Below, one piece after another: positions 63,322 to 64,000 of a stretch of DNA of 64,000 bases. A program made the position numbers and the translations under genes. How positions within the stretch are numbered: the stretch's first letter is position 1; every line of letters begins with the position of its first letter. The stretch covers positions 218,745 to 282,744 of the forward strand of contig NZ_JABSPA010000004.1 in the NCBI RefSeq assembly GCF_013214175.1. Direction: 5' to 3'. Origin of the DNA: Colwellia sp. Its GTDB lineage: Bacteria > Pseudomonadota > Gammaproteobacteria > Enterobacterales > Alteromonadaceae. A model generated the notes under the pieces. It was given only the letters and a program-made list of their open reading frames with translations, did not search any database and was not told the origin of the DNA.

Positions 63322-63548
63322 GGATTCTCTCTAAATCTGGACACGTAAAAACGCGACAATTATAAGGCAAAGCGCCACTAATGTGTAGTAGATAATGGTC
63401 TGTATAGGCGCTTCGTTATAGAGTAAATATCATCTATATATCAAGACGTGCTAATAAGATGTTGTAACTAGGTGAGTTCTCGACATATCAAGCTTACTTT
63501 CAATGATTATTTGGGATTCTATTTGATAACGAGCTAATTTATTTGGTA
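63322..63548. other. Region upstream of nadA
   Basis: It holds the leftward nadA promoter. A faint match to the repeat spacer (AACTAGGTGAG near 63467) may be a fourth, decayed repeat unit. Nothing else is seen. Confidence 0.4.
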
Positions 63549-63924
63549 TTGTCAGCCGTGAAAAATTTGAACCTTCTAACTAACTTAGCTATACGGTTAA
63601 GAGCTTTAGCTTATGAATCTGAAGTTTGAATTATCACTAGGGAGGGCTTTAAATATTCTTAAGTTAACTAGGAGTGGTCGGCCTTGAAGGATTTGAACCT
63701 TCGAATTAACTTAGCTATACGGTTAAAAGCTTTGGCTTATGAATCTGAAGTTTGAATTATCACTAGGGAGGGCTTTAAATATTCTCAATTGAATTAGGAG
63801 TGGTCGGCCGTGAAGGATTTGAACCTTCGAATTAACTTAGCTGTACGGTTAAAAGCTGTGGCTTATGAATCTGAAGTTTGAATTATTACTAGGGGTCTTT
63901 GGATATTTTCAATTGAATTAGGAG
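63549..63924 (-). repeat. Three tandem ~125-bp repeats downstream of tRNA-Lys
   Basis: The units start at 63549, 63675 and 63801 (periods 126, 126 and 124 bp to the tRNA end at 63925). Each begins with the last 30 nt of tRNA-Lys, the T-arm 3' side, acceptor strand and CCA. The unit at 63801 is exact over 30 nt, the one at 63675 has one change, and the one at 63549 several. About 95 bp of AT-rich spacer follow, containing a copy of the anticodon-loop word GGTTAAAAGC. They lie in the transcript downstream of the tRNA. Confidence 0.92.
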
Positions 63925-64000
63925 TGGTCGGCCGTGAAGGATTTGAACCTTCGACAAATTGGTTAAAAGCCAACTGCTCTACCAGCTGAGCTAACGGCCG
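63925..64000 (-). tRNA. tRNA-Lys (anticodon TTT)
   Basis: A 76-nt tRNA with encoded CCA, reaching the last base of the window. The anticodon loop CTTTTAA sits in stem GTTGG/CCAAT with anticodon TTT; D-arm AGCTCAGCTGGTAGAGC; T-loop GTTCAAATC. The acceptor is CGGCCGT with ACGGCCG, so position 1 is C paired with G72, which differs from the usual G1-C72. The 5' leader is outside the window. Confidence 0.93.

Noticed and set aside
63549..64000. CRISPR array at the right end
   Set aside because: The repeats are about 125 bp, have similar spacers, and begin with tRNA-Lys 3' sequence; no cas gene is near.

Overview
The window is an AT-rich chromosomal segment of a marine gammaproteobacterium of the Alteromonadales, most likely Colwellia or a close relative. 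This is inferred from several features: many TonB-dependent receptors, rimO/nadA/hpt/pldA/cpxRA of gammaproteobacterial type, PEP-CTERM proteins, an OsmC-YcaO fusion, and the overall codon and protein style. No rRNA, CRISPR array, prophage or intact insertion sequence is visible. Two tRNAs lie at the right end.

Layout. 1-6 kb: an Oar-like TonB-dependent receptor, a RutR-like TetR regulator and a secreted endonuclease/exonuclease/phosphatase. 6-10.4 kb: an RND efflux operon (pump, then adaptor). 10.6-19 kb: outer membrane phospholipase A (pldA); an operon of CHASE2 cyclase, SH3 protein and M48 metalloprotease; a HAMP cyclase with a cupredoxin and an outer membrane barrel protein. 19-20.7 kb: a GAF/HD-GYP protein. 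20.7-28 kb: a scarred region around rimO. Two dead fragments of the rimO 3' end flank a TonB receptor, a candidate terminal-inverted-repeat element, a broken PepSY gene and a MaoC gene. 28-31 kb: a tandem duplication of a PEP-CTERM gene plus a dead ridA gene. 31-33.4 kb: the OsmC-YcaO fusion. 33.5-43 kb: two unusual lipoproteins, a C-type-lectin PEP-CTERM protein, a GAF histidine kinase and an OmpR-type two-component pair. 43-50.5 kb: a SulP transporter, a purine permease, hpt, and the Cpx system (cpxP-like, cpxR, cpxA). 50.7-61.5 kb: a frameshifted CubicO-type gene, a SnoaL-like lipoprotein, and two paralogous CadC-like regulators around a hydrolase, a Sel1 protein and an FG-GAP surface protein. 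62-64 kb: tRNA-Ser(GGA), nadA and tRNA-Lys(TTT), the last followed by three roughly 125-bp repeats.

The most promising observations are these. (i) A putative regulon is defined by GTAAGC repeats in 10-bp phase upstream of two lipoprotein genes and of the two-component pair at 40.9-43.0 kb. One of the targets fuses an S33 alpha/beta hydrolase, a LHLxxH domain and a ClpP-like domain, and the debris of a second ClpP-like domain lies next to the other target. (ii) The three PEP-CTERM genes each have a sigma-54 -24/-12 promoter. (iii) Repeated insertion at the rimO 3' end has left nested direct repeats. (iv) Tandem repeats downstream of tRNA-Lys each begin with the last 30 nt of the tRNA, resembling the E. 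coli tyrT/rtT arrangement. All functions are read from sequence by eye; nothing was searched or computed.
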